NCBI GenBank assembly: GCA_002633005.1 | Contig: NMRA01000191.1 | Span: 70,697-134,696, forward strand | Source: Phoronis australis | Taxonomy: Eukaryota; Phoronida; Phoronidae | DNA: 64,000 bases | Reading direction: 5' to 3' | Shown here: positions 11,801-20,139 of the stretch, in pieces | Position numbering within the stretch: position 1 is the first letter of the stretch | Layout of the letters: the number at the start of each line of letters is the position of its first letter | Program-made: the position numbers and the translations under genes | The notes under the pieces: model-generated | Told to the model about the DNA's origin: nothing | Database searches by the model: none | The model's input: only the letters and a program-made list of their open reading frames with translations

Positions 11801-14113
11801 AGTTTTGACCGCTGAAGTAACCAACCTGTCAACATTAACAGGTCAAAAAATACCACCCATTTTTAATGCATCACTTCTTACAGGAACAACCACCCATAAT
11901 TTGAGTGTTTTTCTGAAGACCACCACCCATGAATTTTGATTTCTACTGCCGTCCCCCCCCTCCCACACAGATTTTACTGGAACAGCCCTAATAAAGTTAT
12001 AATGATAGGACTTGCCCTTTGTTTCTACCTTCTGTGTATAGGGGATATCATAGCCTATTTCAAGTATTCAAACCTGATTGGTTGGTGCTGATTGTTTGGA
12101 CAGCTGGTTGGACTGGTTGCTTGGTTCATTGGTTGCTTGGTTTTTTGTGTGGGCAACACTTGTACTGCATACACCACTCATTCCAAGGGAAGTAGATTGA
12201 TGCAGATGGTTTGTCTGGCAATAGTCTGATATGACGTGCTCGTATTTTGAGAACCAGTTTAAGGTCCGTTATTCGGTGGAGAAAACTGCTTCTCAAAATT
12301 CGGCACGTTTTATCAGACCATTGTCGTTAATTCAATGTTCTTACACACACTACAAAGACGTGTTAACAGAATGTGAAGTATTAGTTGCAGTATATTTTGA
12401 TAAATAATGACATCATTCCTGTTCTTACTTTAGGCATTGAAAACACTTTGGTAGTTACATTCAGTGACATATAACTTTGTCAATCCTTTGATCCGGTAAT
12501 GCCAAAATAGAAGTGAATTGTGAATTCACTGATTTTTATTGTAGAAATACAAGGGATCGTCCTAGTATGTCCCGTGTGGATTCCGATCGTCCTGCAGGCC
12601 GAACTGAGGAGGGTGGAGACTTTGATGGAAACAGACCACCGCGCCCACGCTACCCAGACAGCCAGCAGGTGTTTGTCGGAAATCTTCCGCAGGATGTAAC
12701 GGAAAAGGAACTCAAAACCTTCTTTGAGCGTAAGTTTCACCACTGCAAAGTTCTGTAAGTGCTCATTTGGTAACAAAGTCATTCATGCGAAGTCTATGCA
12801 AAGCCCTAGTTCTAAGGTTGATTGCTGTTTGAATATTATACATTTTGATTTTATGTCAGGAGCTATTGTGTCATGCTCAAGGTTTCTTCTCATTGCCTAA
12901 TTGTTCTGTTTGTTTTGTTAAGTGCTGAAACTGTTGGCTATGATGATTGGACTTGCCCTCTCTTACTGTGTAGTGGGGATGCCAAAGCCCATTCTAAGTA
13001 CTCAAACCTGAGCCAAGCACAGGCTGTAAGTGTCTGAATATATACTGGATTGGGAGTGGTCTTACACTTATTCTCAACATTTCAGATTATGGTAAAGTGC
13101 TTGAGTTACGAATCAACACCAAATCTGGTGGCGGAAAGGTTCCAAACTTTGGCTTTGCTATTTTTGAAGATCCCATGACAGTTCAGAAGGTTCTGGCTGA
13201 AAAGGTGGGTATATAGCTCAGGCCCAGTGGCATTATACCTGTTTGAAAGTTGTACATGTAGTTGGTATTTTGACTGGATCAGCCCTGCATTCTGAGGGGT
13301 CTGAAACAGGAGGTTGGGCAAGACGGTGTGTTACTCAGAGGCGCATCTATGGAGGTTTATGGGGTTCAAACCCCCCTCGGCACTGGATCAAAACTAAAAA
13401 TTCAAGAAAGGTGTCCAGGAAAACAAATCGGCTACAGGGGAGGAGGGAAACCCCTCCCGACCTTCCCTCTGCTCGGCGCTGTGCACCTCGGATTCGCGCG
13501 AATCCTAAACTCTACTTACTGAAAACTTAGATCTGTCACTGTTACTTGGATTATTTTTCGGGTGAAAAGGACAAAATTTAGCGCGTTTACTGTCACACAA
13601 TGGATTGTGTTGTGTTGCAACTTTTTAGTAACAGTCGGGCAAAATGTCAATCCTTAAAATTTTCAAAGTAACGGGTTTTTGAAACTGAAAGATGAGTGCA
13701 CCTGACCAGGAGTTGAAATGTTGAAAAGCAAAGTACTCTACCTACTTGCCTTTGAGTAGTGGAGGTAGAGTGGAGGAACACATAAATATTCTAAAATTTA
13801 TAATAGTTGATATATCTATGAACTAATTACACTTGTCCTTTTCTTGCAAGCTCCTCTAAACTCTGATTTTTTCCAGACGATTCGCATCAAGAATGATCAC
13901 CGACTGAACGTGGAAGAAAAAAAGGCACGTGGTGAGGGAGGTGGGCGTCCTAGTAGTGCCCCACGACAAGGCAGAAGTGGTGGATCCATGGAGAGAGGGG
14001 GTCGTGGTGGACCCCCGGTTGGCAAACGTAGTGGCTTTGGTAGCAACCGAACGGATACCAGTAGAGGGGGTGCCGGTAGAGGAGGTGGCGGTGGCTTCGG
14101 CCCTAGACGCTAA
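2707..14113 (+). CDS. G3BP: G3BP stress-granule assembly factor (NTF2-like, RRM, RGG), nine coding exons
   Basis: Orthologue of G3BP1/G3BP2, cytoplasmic RNA-binding proteins that nucleate stress granules. Coding exons: 2707-2883, 3861-3962, 4639-4807, 7512-7620, 10083-10225, 10896-11046, 12545-12729, 13086-13204, 13877-14113. They join in phase to 1392 nt, 463 codons plus stop; human G3BP1 has 466. The NTF2-like dimerisation domain is about residues 8-138, with [11 protein letters not shown] and LHRFY; Phe15 and Phe33 are at the same positions as the residues that bind FGDF-motif partners in human G3BP1. A Glu/Pro-rich linker (150-240) and the FSWA motif near 240 follow. The RRM is about 325-400, with RNP2 VFVGNL (326-331) and RNP1 VPNFGFAIF (near 364-372). 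The C-terminus (about 404-463) is RGG/Gly-rich. Exons 2, 3 and 4 have second copies (separate entries) that look like allelic assembly duplicates. Domain order, length and phase leave little doubt of identity; paralogue cannot be assigned because this looks like the single invertebrate gene. Confidence 0.95.
3861..3962 (+). CDS. G3BP: G3BP coding exon 2, first copy
   Basis: Acceptor TTGTTACAG, donor CAG|GTAAGT; 34 codons, phase 0 to 0. Encodes the middle of the NTF2-like domain, ending in GDGVVVQ. An identical exon lies at 5691-5792. Confidence 0.93.
4639..4807 (+). CDS. G3BP: G3BP coding exon 3, first copy
   Basis: Acceptor TCTGCCAG, donor GTCG|GTAAGG; 169 nt, phase 0 to 1. Encodes the end of the NTF2-like domain ([25 protein letters not shown]) and the start of the acidic linker. 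The second copy at 6495-6663 differs by one synonymous base (CCA/CCG). Confidence 0.93.
5691..5792 (+). CDS. G3BP: G3BP coding exon 2, second copy (probable allelic duplicate)
   Basis: Same 102 bases as 3861-3962, with acceptor and donor intact (donor CAG|GTAGGT instead of GTAAGT). It lies in the repeat 5373-7227, which begins one base after the 'n' at 5372. It cannot follow exon 3 in one transcript, because exon 3 ends in phase 1 and this exon starts in phase 0. Confidence 0.8.
6495..6663 (+). CDS. G3BP: G3BP coding exon 3, second copy (probable allelic duplicate)
   Basis: Matches 4639-4807 except for one synonymous base. Splice sites intact, phase 0 to 1, so it joins exon 4 equally well. 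Intron sequence downstream (6664-7227) looks identical to 4808-5371, whereas sequence upstream differs by scattered substitutions and an indel of about 18 bases near 6030. Confidence 0.8.
7512..7620 (+). CDS. G3BP: G3BP coding exon 4, first copy
   Basis: Acceptor TCTTGTTGCAG, donor CTCAG|GTACGT; 109 nt, phase 1 to 2. Encodes the Glu/Pro-rich linker ([14 protein letters not shown]). The frame stays open about 70 codons into the intron, which I take as chance. Confidence 0.9.
8393..8896 (+). mobile_element. Hairpin-ended CTAGTGGC-repeat element, truncated by contig end
   Basis: Begins with an imperfect 13-bp hairpin with TTTA loop (8393-8422, one mismatch), followed by a GC-rich GCCGTCCGTCC block and tandem units of about 150 bp, each with the octamer CTAGTGGC (near 8575, 8722 and 8883). 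No ORF of note. The distal end is lost at the 'n'. Same family as 33777-37662, 39975-40395, 47158-47560, 57860-59369 and 59370-60045. Confidence 0.8.
8908..9016 (+). CDS. G3BP: G3BP coding exon 4, second copy (probable allelic duplicate)
   Basis: Same exon as 7512-7620, ten bases after the 'n' at 8897. It accepts phase 1 and leaves phase 2, so it cannot be spliced after the first copy without a frameshift. The flank to 9792 matches 7502-8392 at roughly 98-99 percent by eye. Confidence 0.8.
9793..10082 (+). other. G3BP intron 4, distal part
   Basis: Intron sequence leading to the acceptor GTTGTTTCCAG at 10082. No repeat or gene seen. Confidence 0.5.
10083..10225 (+). CDS. G3BP: G3BP coding exon 5
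   Basis: Acceptor TTGTTTCCAG, donor CCAG|GTAGGT; 143 nt, phase 2 to 1. Encodes the rest of the acidic, Pro/Gln-rich linker ([20 protein letters not shown]). Confidence 0.9.
10896..11046 (+). CDS. G3BP: G3BP coding exon 6
   Basis: Acceptor CTATTTTTCAG, donor CCCAG|GTATTC; 151 nt, phase 1 to 2. Contains [11 protein letters not shown], the counterpart of the conserved FSWA segment of vertebrate G3BPs, then a proline-rich stretch with PPPPAP. Confidence 0.92.
11173..11989. mobile_element. MITE with about 40-bp terminal inverted repeats (AGGGCTGT...)
   Basis: The left end AGGGCTGTACCAGCAAAATC and the reverse complement of the right end, AGGGCTGTTCCAGTAAAATC, match for about 40 bases, including a G-run on one side and a C-run on the other. 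About 817 bp, no ORF. A motif CCACCCAT recurs inside (near 11223, 11850, 11895, 11925). Target-site duplication not clear. Lies in G3BP intron 6. Confidence 0.75.
12003..13015 (+). repeat. Two diverged copies of a 70-bp intronic segment
   Basis: About 12003-12075 and 12944-13015 share GGACTTGCCCT, then a GGGGAT block, then a TTC-AAGTA-TCAAACCTGA block in the same order. They sit on either side of exon 7, in different introns. Function unknown. A GGTTG-rich run lies at 12078-12140. Confidence 0.5.
12545..12729 (+). CDS. G3BP: G3BP coding exon 7 (RRM start)
   Basis: Acceptor TTTTATTGTAG, donor GAGC|GTAAGT; 185 nt, phase 2 to 1. Encodes an Arg/Asp-rich lead-in and the RRM beta1-alpha1 with RNP2 [20 protein letters not shown]. 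Confidence 0.95.
13086..13204 (+). CDS. G3BP: G3BP coding exon 8 (RRM core)
   Basis: Acceptor CAACATTTCAG, donor AAAG|GTGGGT; 119 nt, phase 1 to 0. Encodes RNP1 ([13 protein letters not shown]) and VQKVLAEK, which closely follows vertebrate G3BP. Confidence 0.95.
13335..13560 (+). repeat. Dispersed repeat, copy 1 (GGGTTCAAACCCCCC family)
   Basis: Aligns with 20385-20620 in order: GGGGTTCAAACCCCCC, CTGGATCAAAA, a GGGAGG-AAACC block, TCCCGACCTTCC, GCTCGGCGCT, CCTCGGATTCGC and CTTACTGAAAACTTAGAT. About 225 bp. GGTTCAAACC resembles a tRNA B box, so a SINE is conceivable, but no A box or tail was found. Confidence 0.7.
13877..14113 (+). CDS. G3BP: G3BP terminal coding exon (RRM end and RGG tail)
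   Basis: Acceptor ATTTTTTCCAG; begins [20 protein letters not shown], matching the end of the vertebrate G3BP RRM (RLNVEEKK). Then a Gly/Arg/Ser-rich tail with RGGRGG and [12 protein letters not shown], ending FGPRR and TAA at 14111-14113. Confidence 0.95.
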   Translation, partial: TIRIKNDHRLNVEEKKARGEGGGRPSSAPRQGRSGGSMERGGRGGPPVGKRSGFGSNRTDTSRGGAGRGGGGGFGPRR

Positions 14114-16055
14114 CGGGAAGCCTCTCTTTTGAAATAATTTGAAACACAAGGTGCTTGACGAGAACATGCAACTCGGGTGCGGGGCGGCGTGTGTGTGTAT
14201 CAATTTTAATTTGAGCCGTCATTTTCCAAGTGCAATCCGTGCTTAAATCTTTTGACTTGCATTAGCAGTATTCAGGGCTCGACTTGTTGACAGCTAGGCT
14301 GTGGTGTGTGACTGTGATTTGCCTGTGTGATTTTTTATATATATATGTGTATGTATTCAACACGCCACTTCTCTATCTCTGAGCTTTATATTGTACAGTT
14401 TGTCGTCATTCCCTGTATGTATTATATATATATATACCGTGTCCGTGTGTCGCACCGCGCCTCCCCAGTCGCTGCCAGCGAGACACCATCTCTGTTTTAT
14501 ACACCTCATAATTGTAAATATGGTCATGTTTGATAAGAAAGTCAAAAGGAACGGGTTCTACTCTGGTGCCTCGTTGGCAGTGGTCGTAGTTCAGTTGTTA
14601 TGTTGTGTTGTAGCTGTTTCGTTGCATCTAGGCTTTCAACTCCTTCCACGTGCCGCAATAGCTGTTTTTTTACCCTCGCTCCGAGTTGCATATTGTCGTG
14701 ATGTGATATTCTCGAAAACTAACGTTCCGAGAGTAGGTGTCGTGCGTTTTGAGGCCGACCATCGCGATCTCGTTATGAAAAAAGAGTGCGCATGTCTGCT
14801 TAAGGGCCCTTTTTCACAAAAAATAACCGTGAGACTATCATTATGTATTTAATATTTAATGCGTTTTGGTTCTATGAAGCGTGCAGTTGTGTTAATCATA
14901 TGTACTATGCAATTATTCTTTGCAGAACGGAATACATCCATGGTTGTGCTTTGATTTTCCTGTGTCAAAATTTAAAGCAGTTCTTTTGATCCACACTGCA
15001 GTTGTCCAAAACGTACGGTTTTTGTAAACAGTGATTTGTACATTTTCAACCCTTACATTATTTTTGCATCGTTTGTTTTGTTAAATGTAGATACAGACAT
15101 GTTAAATCTTGTTAAGTCTCATTCTTGTAAAAGTGGCAAATTTAAATTGAAGTTGTTATCTGGTTGAGTGGAGCTGTTCGTGACTGCAAAGAAATATTTT
15201 TTAAAAATTAAAAAATGGAGATGAGAGTTTGTGATTAACCTTGCTTAGTGAGGTTGATTGGACTTAATTTCCAAAAGTACTGGCTTGTCACCAGTTGATG
15301 CAGCTGGTTGCGTCTCCGTAGTTGGGCAGTTCTTCCCAATGGTGGCGCTGCTGTGCTTTGGCATGGACTTGTGCATCCAGTGCAAACCATACCATCTGAA
15401 AGGTGTCCAGTTGAACTGTAAGGTGCAAGCACTTGTTGGTTTAATGGGACGTGGCTCTGTTAATGATAGGGTGCCAGCTGTAAAAATGTTAGAAATCTTA
15501 TTTTTGTGTTGTTCCGACCAGTACTGTGACGGGGAGCTCCATGTGAGAACTATTTACCACCATCTTCAGCAGCTGGCCTGGCGGGTTCCGTAAGTCACTG
15601 TACTGGCCACAGAGTGGTTATGCCAAGTGCGAACAATTTGTTGCGGCAGCAATGGTGTTCCCTGTCGTCAAATGTGCCGTGACTAAGTTGACGCAATTGG
15701 TATATGTCGCAAAATTACATGGTGATATGTCGGTGTATCTTGCGTTCTGTCGTTCAAGTGCCCTGTTGGCTTGAGGTTATGTTACAATTCCACATGCGTT
15801 TTTGTTTCTCATTCTGTGAAAATGAATATTTGATTTCTATAGTTTTCGACATTACTAACATTTGTCAGTAGTCAATACTGTGGACACTTGAGAAGTGTAT
15901 TACTTGAACTAGTAATAGGTGCTAGCCCAAGCCAGCAGGGAAATGTCTTGTTTCATCTATCATTTTAACTAAAGTAGTCTTTACTAGTATTTAAACTGTC
16001 CTGTTGTACCATTGGAATGCACATGTTTTGAAAATAAATTACTAGGAACAAATTT
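14114..16055 (+). other. G3BP: Probable G3BP 3' UTR
   Basis: AT-rich, with TATATA runs at 14334-14345 and 14424-14438. Open frames here (for example 14391-14852 and 15258-15593) have no recognisable domain and start at or lack credible initiation, so I treat them as chance. The end is set at the first clear AATAAA followed by a transition to repeat-like sequence. Confidence 0.45.
16033..16038 (+). promoter_or_regulatory. Candidate poly(A) signal AATAAA for G3BP
   Basis: Perfect AATAAA about 1.9 kb after the stop codon. Plausible distal cleavage signal; cDNA would decide. Confidence 0.35.
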
Positions 16056-18836
16056 TCTCATAATACATACCTGTTTTACTTTTCATTATTGGGGTGGTTA
16101 TTTCACAACCAGTTTCTGCATGAAAGGGTGACATTCCAATGAAATGTCCTGTGTAAGAGAGCCCTTAAAAACAAAATTTCTTTCTCGGAGTTTCTCTTTG
16201 GGAATTTGGTAAATAGAAAGGGTTTCTTTTGCAATTGAATTTACAGAAAGGTTTTGAATTAACCTATATGTTTGGGATCCATGGAACTTTATCCAAAGGT
16301 CTGTGTAAAAAAATAACTTGGGATTTTTTTAATAAAACTCTTAAAGTCCCATTTTCGATAGCCATTCCTTCAAATTGGGAACATATTTTAAAGTACTTAA
16401 TAGCATTTTGGAGATCATCGAATGAACCGTTCTACATGAAAGTTTCGTATAAATCCAGTCGGCCGTTTCTGAGACGTGGCGTTAGGAGTTAGCCGCATTT
16501 AGCCATTTTTTTTGCATAAACTGCAAACCATGCCGGTAATTGACTGAAATATTGACAAAATGGGATTTCTGTTGTCGGCCATGTTGTGTGCTAATTTAAT
16601 CATAATGCATCTCTTCTGTCTTTTTGGGCTTTTTAAAAACTCGCTTGGTAAGAATCCCTACGAAAGGACCTAACACGATTTTTCTTGTCGAATATTGCAC
16701 ATTTATCGGCCTCCATATTTTATTGCACGAGGTTTTGCTACCCGAGACCAGTGCCCGACACGGAGTCTCCCTGTAAATTACTACGGAAGTGAGTGATGAT
16801 TACACCTACCTGAGCTGCATCTCGACTCAGTGAAGCTCTCACACATGAATGCTTAATTGAAGGGTTTAGGTTTCACATTACCACGCCCGCGATATTGAAT
16901 TACAGAATGTGTTGGCAACTCCAGTCGCAAGCAATCTAAATTCGCCATTTACGAATCCGCCCTTTATAGCCAGAGCTGGCCAACCCCAGCTATGAAGAGT
17001 TTTCTCGATTCATTGTTGATTGGTAAGAGAAAATCCTATGTGAGTTTATGAGAATGAAGACCGTCTTTAGCCGGCTAAAAGGCAAGTCTGTGCGTTCAGT
17101 CACGTCCCCAAACTCATTCATGTTGCTGATCCTAACTATCTGTTTTGAAAAAACCTTTGATTATATTTGGAGTGAAATACGATGGAAATGATCGCAAATT
17201 AAGATTACATGGAGGAGTAGGATAACAAACATATCGTTACGCACACAAATTACTCGCATAAATTAACTTTAATTTACGGCGTAAAGATTTTATTAACGCC
17301 GTTAATATTTGATATACGCCACTAGCAAGGATTAATTTACGCCGTTGAAGTTAATTTACGCCGCAAAATAATCAATTTACGTCACTAGCAACGTTTAATT
17401 TACGCACGTAATTATGCGTGTGCAACTTTCATATATTTGACCAACGATATGAAAGCCACGTTCTGCCACTATCTTAGTGCACGCTTAACTCATGTTGTGC
17501 TCTGATTTGAAGTTACTGGACTGTCTAAAATTCGGGAACTACTTCTATAAGCATGCTGCTACCCAAACTAAGATCCTTTTTGGAAGTAATGTCTTTATTT
17601 CTTTTTAAATTCTTAATATAATTGATCGAGAAGAAATATATCAGCTAATCTGCTATATCTCCAACTTCAATGATTAATGCAGAAACTCTACTTTAGAAGA
17701 ATTGGTATGTAAAGGGTATTTATTACAACTCAGATATATTGGACGAGGACCGGTTTTATATTGTCGTTAGATGGTTTTTGTAAAAAGTTCAAATTTTAGA
17801 CCTATGTTTCTTAATTTTTATGGCCAAAGAGACATGGACAAATTTAAAGAGTCAATTTTCTCTTCTGTGCATCTTTTATGCCAATTTTTGTAAAATTATT
17901 GGTCGCAGATAAAAAGATACAAAACAGGTATACAATAGTTTTGTGCTTCTGAGCTGAGTTGGTAGGCAGGCCTTTAATTGCTATGCCTGCCGGGTACTCA
18001 TGTCGGTAATTGGTATAGAAAATAATTATTACGTGAACTCTCTCAGATGTGAAGTTTCGCCGGTGGTTCAGTTAAGGCTGTCTCGTGGAATTCTTGTGAA
18101 ATCCGTTGTTAGTGCTCTTTGTATCAGTGCTGTAGTGGGGCGTAGGCGCATATAGTCGCAGCCAACCACCTTTTAGTATTTAACGTAGCGCCTACGCGGC
18201 ACCGTAAGTTATGTTATAGTGCTAATTCAGTGCAATTTAAAATTCAGTGCTCAAGGTGATACGGTGGGTATTGGGCGTCTACTTACCTCTAATTTTACCC
18301 GTACAGCACTGCTCTGTCTTTGCGTTCTGTAAGAGGAAATCGGCGACTTTGGTTCATTTATAACCTACTGACATTGTGATAATGTCCAAAAGATTTGGAA
18401 ACCTCCAAATTTATATATTGAAAAAGGATCTCAGTGGACTGTATTATACTGTTCTGAGCAGTTCATTTATTCAAAACAAAGAAATGGTCAGCAATCAAAG
18501 ATATAATAACAATGTAAAGCTCTGTTTTCTACTACATGATCTCCGGGCCCTCAGTGGCAAGACCCGGCACTGAGCTCGAAGATACGCTTTACTTTACTTA
18601 AGTCAAAATGAACTAATTGGGAATAGGCTCCTGATTTGTATTTCAAATCCTGCGTTTGTTTGTACTGGCTACGTGCATTGTATACTATGAGCTTTTCTCT
18701 GGATCAGTTCGGTGTTTAGCTGCGGCTTTTTTCTTCAACTAAGATGAGGTTACATTTAAGCCGTACATTTTATAAATACACAGTTAAGAACCTATATTTT
18801 ATTTAAGCACGAGTTTTTACTAACTGAGCCGTATGT
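16056..18836. other. Intergenic, no gene recognised; one small MITE inside
   Basis: AT-rich. Contains the small inverted-repeat element at 17236-17426. Open frames at 16229-16492 and 18376-18573 show no domain or codon bias and are not called. Confidence 0.5.
17236..17426. mobile_element. Small inverted-repeat element rich in TTTACGCC
   Basis: Left end GTTACGCACACAAATTAC and the reverse complement of the right end (GTTGCACACGCATAATTACG) are imperfect inverted repeats. The inside repeats TTAATTTACGCC four or five times, and CGCCACTAGCAA / CGTCACTAGCAA twice. About 190 bp. Confidence 0.5.
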
Positions 18837-18839
18837 AAA

Positions 18840-19332
18840 GATTAATTTATCTCGTTCCGAGCGATCTCTTCTGGCTCAGCTTAGAGCAGGAAATCTCCCA
18901 TTACACTTGGAAAGTGGTCCTAACGTCAAACACTCCTGTAAGTGAAAGACTTCGCTTGTGTTGCCTTCTGGTTCTGTGGAGGATGAGCTACATTTTGTGT
19001 TTAATTGTTCTCTTTATAACTTACGGAGGTCTATTCTGTTTAATAATGTTTCACTTCAAATCCCGAACTTTGACTAGATTTCAGTAGATTAGATACATTA
19101 AAACTGCTATTTCAGTATTTCCCTAGGCAATTTTCCAAATATATCAAGTCTGCTTTTGAACTTAACCGACGCATTTATGCATGATAGGCCTACATCTGAG
19201 TTGTGTGGTTAAAGTGACTAATAAGCCCAACTGGGCTGGCTACTTGTCTTTCTTACGAATGTTATAGCTGTTACTGTTTGATTTAATTGTACTTGTCACT
19301 ATAATAAATAAATACTACTAATACTACTACTC
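18840..19332 (+). pseudogene. 3' end of a LINE (reverse-transcriptase ORF C-terminus, UTR and tail)
   Basis: Forward translation gives RSERSLLAQLRAGNLPLHLE, then after a stop/frameshift SGSVEDELHFVFNCSLYNLR, then FSKYIKSAFELNRRIYA and a stop at 19182-19184. The G-x-x-EDE-x-HF-x-x-x-C-x-x-Y pattern is the Cys/His-type motif near the C-terminus of many non-LTR retrotransposon ORF2 proteins. The 3' UTR ends in AATAAATAAATACTACTAATACTACTAC, a microsatellite tail typical of LINE 3' ends. No upstream RT domain remains, so it is a 5'-truncated dead copy. Confidence 0.75.
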
Positions 19333-19967
19333 CTTTTTTATATCAATTTAATATCGTGCTTCAACCGACTAGCCTTTGGCTAATATTTGTTTATGTAAAT
19401 GTACTAGTTTAAATAAAGATGTATGTGTGTGTGTAAGATTTTTAGCTGTTCGGTCGACGCGGTCCGAACCGACGGCAGCTCTTGTCTCAGCATGCGGCAA
19501 ATTTTGAGCAAGGAGTGTAGTACATTCATTAACTTGACCTATTTTTAAAATTAAGTCAACATTCGACCAATCGTCGATCAACGACACAACACACCTTTTC
19601 AAGGTTAGGAAACTACTTATAAACAGATGCTGTCGAGGCAGTGAAACACAAGTATCCACATATTGCTTAACTATCTGCAACTATGCCTAATACCTTGAAA
19701 TTCAGTAATTTGACCCTTGAATCAGATTTTGACAAAAATTGTCATGGTTACGCGGCTGTGACCTTGGATCGTTCATGCGACCACTTTTCGGGCTTGGGAC
19801 TTCCTGTGTCGACTGAAATATGGTCGACTTTCTTGGTTAAGACTTTTGTATTGTGTGAAGGTTCATTTTCATCTATCACTTTGTGGACTGACGCAGCATT
19901 GACTGCTTGGAATGTTGTCGTACTAACGATTTTGTCGAAACTATTTACAAGTGACTGATTGTTTCAG

Positions 19968-20139
19968 GAATGCAGCATTTTAGAACCTGTCTCAGGCTTT
20001 ATGCCAGAGTCGCCATTTTTCAAAACAGAATTCTGCCAAGCAGACTTACTGAATCGGCCGGATGCCTCTTCAACACATCTGCTGCTGTGAATTGTTACTA
20101 TGACACGGAGTATCGAGATGCAAGTGGAAGCATAAATTT
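19968..20139 (+). CDS. GLS: GLS coding exon 1 (mitochondrial presequence)
   Basis: ATG at 19970; 56 codons, then donor ATTT|GTAAGTT, phase 2, which is what the next exon (starting A|TCA AGT) needs. The start [17 protein letters not shown] is rich in Arg, lacks acidic residues for about 30 positions and can form an amphipathic helix, as expected for matrix import. A pyrimidine-rich acceptor-like GATTGTTTCAG ends two bases before the ATG, so an untranslated exon may precede it. The frame is too short to appear as a long ORF. Assignment rests on phase, presequence character and total length. Confidence 0.75.

Noticed and set aside
14391-14852. 153-codon open frame after the G3BP stop
   Set aside because: In the 3' UTR, no domain, codon use not protein-like, no credible ATG at the start.
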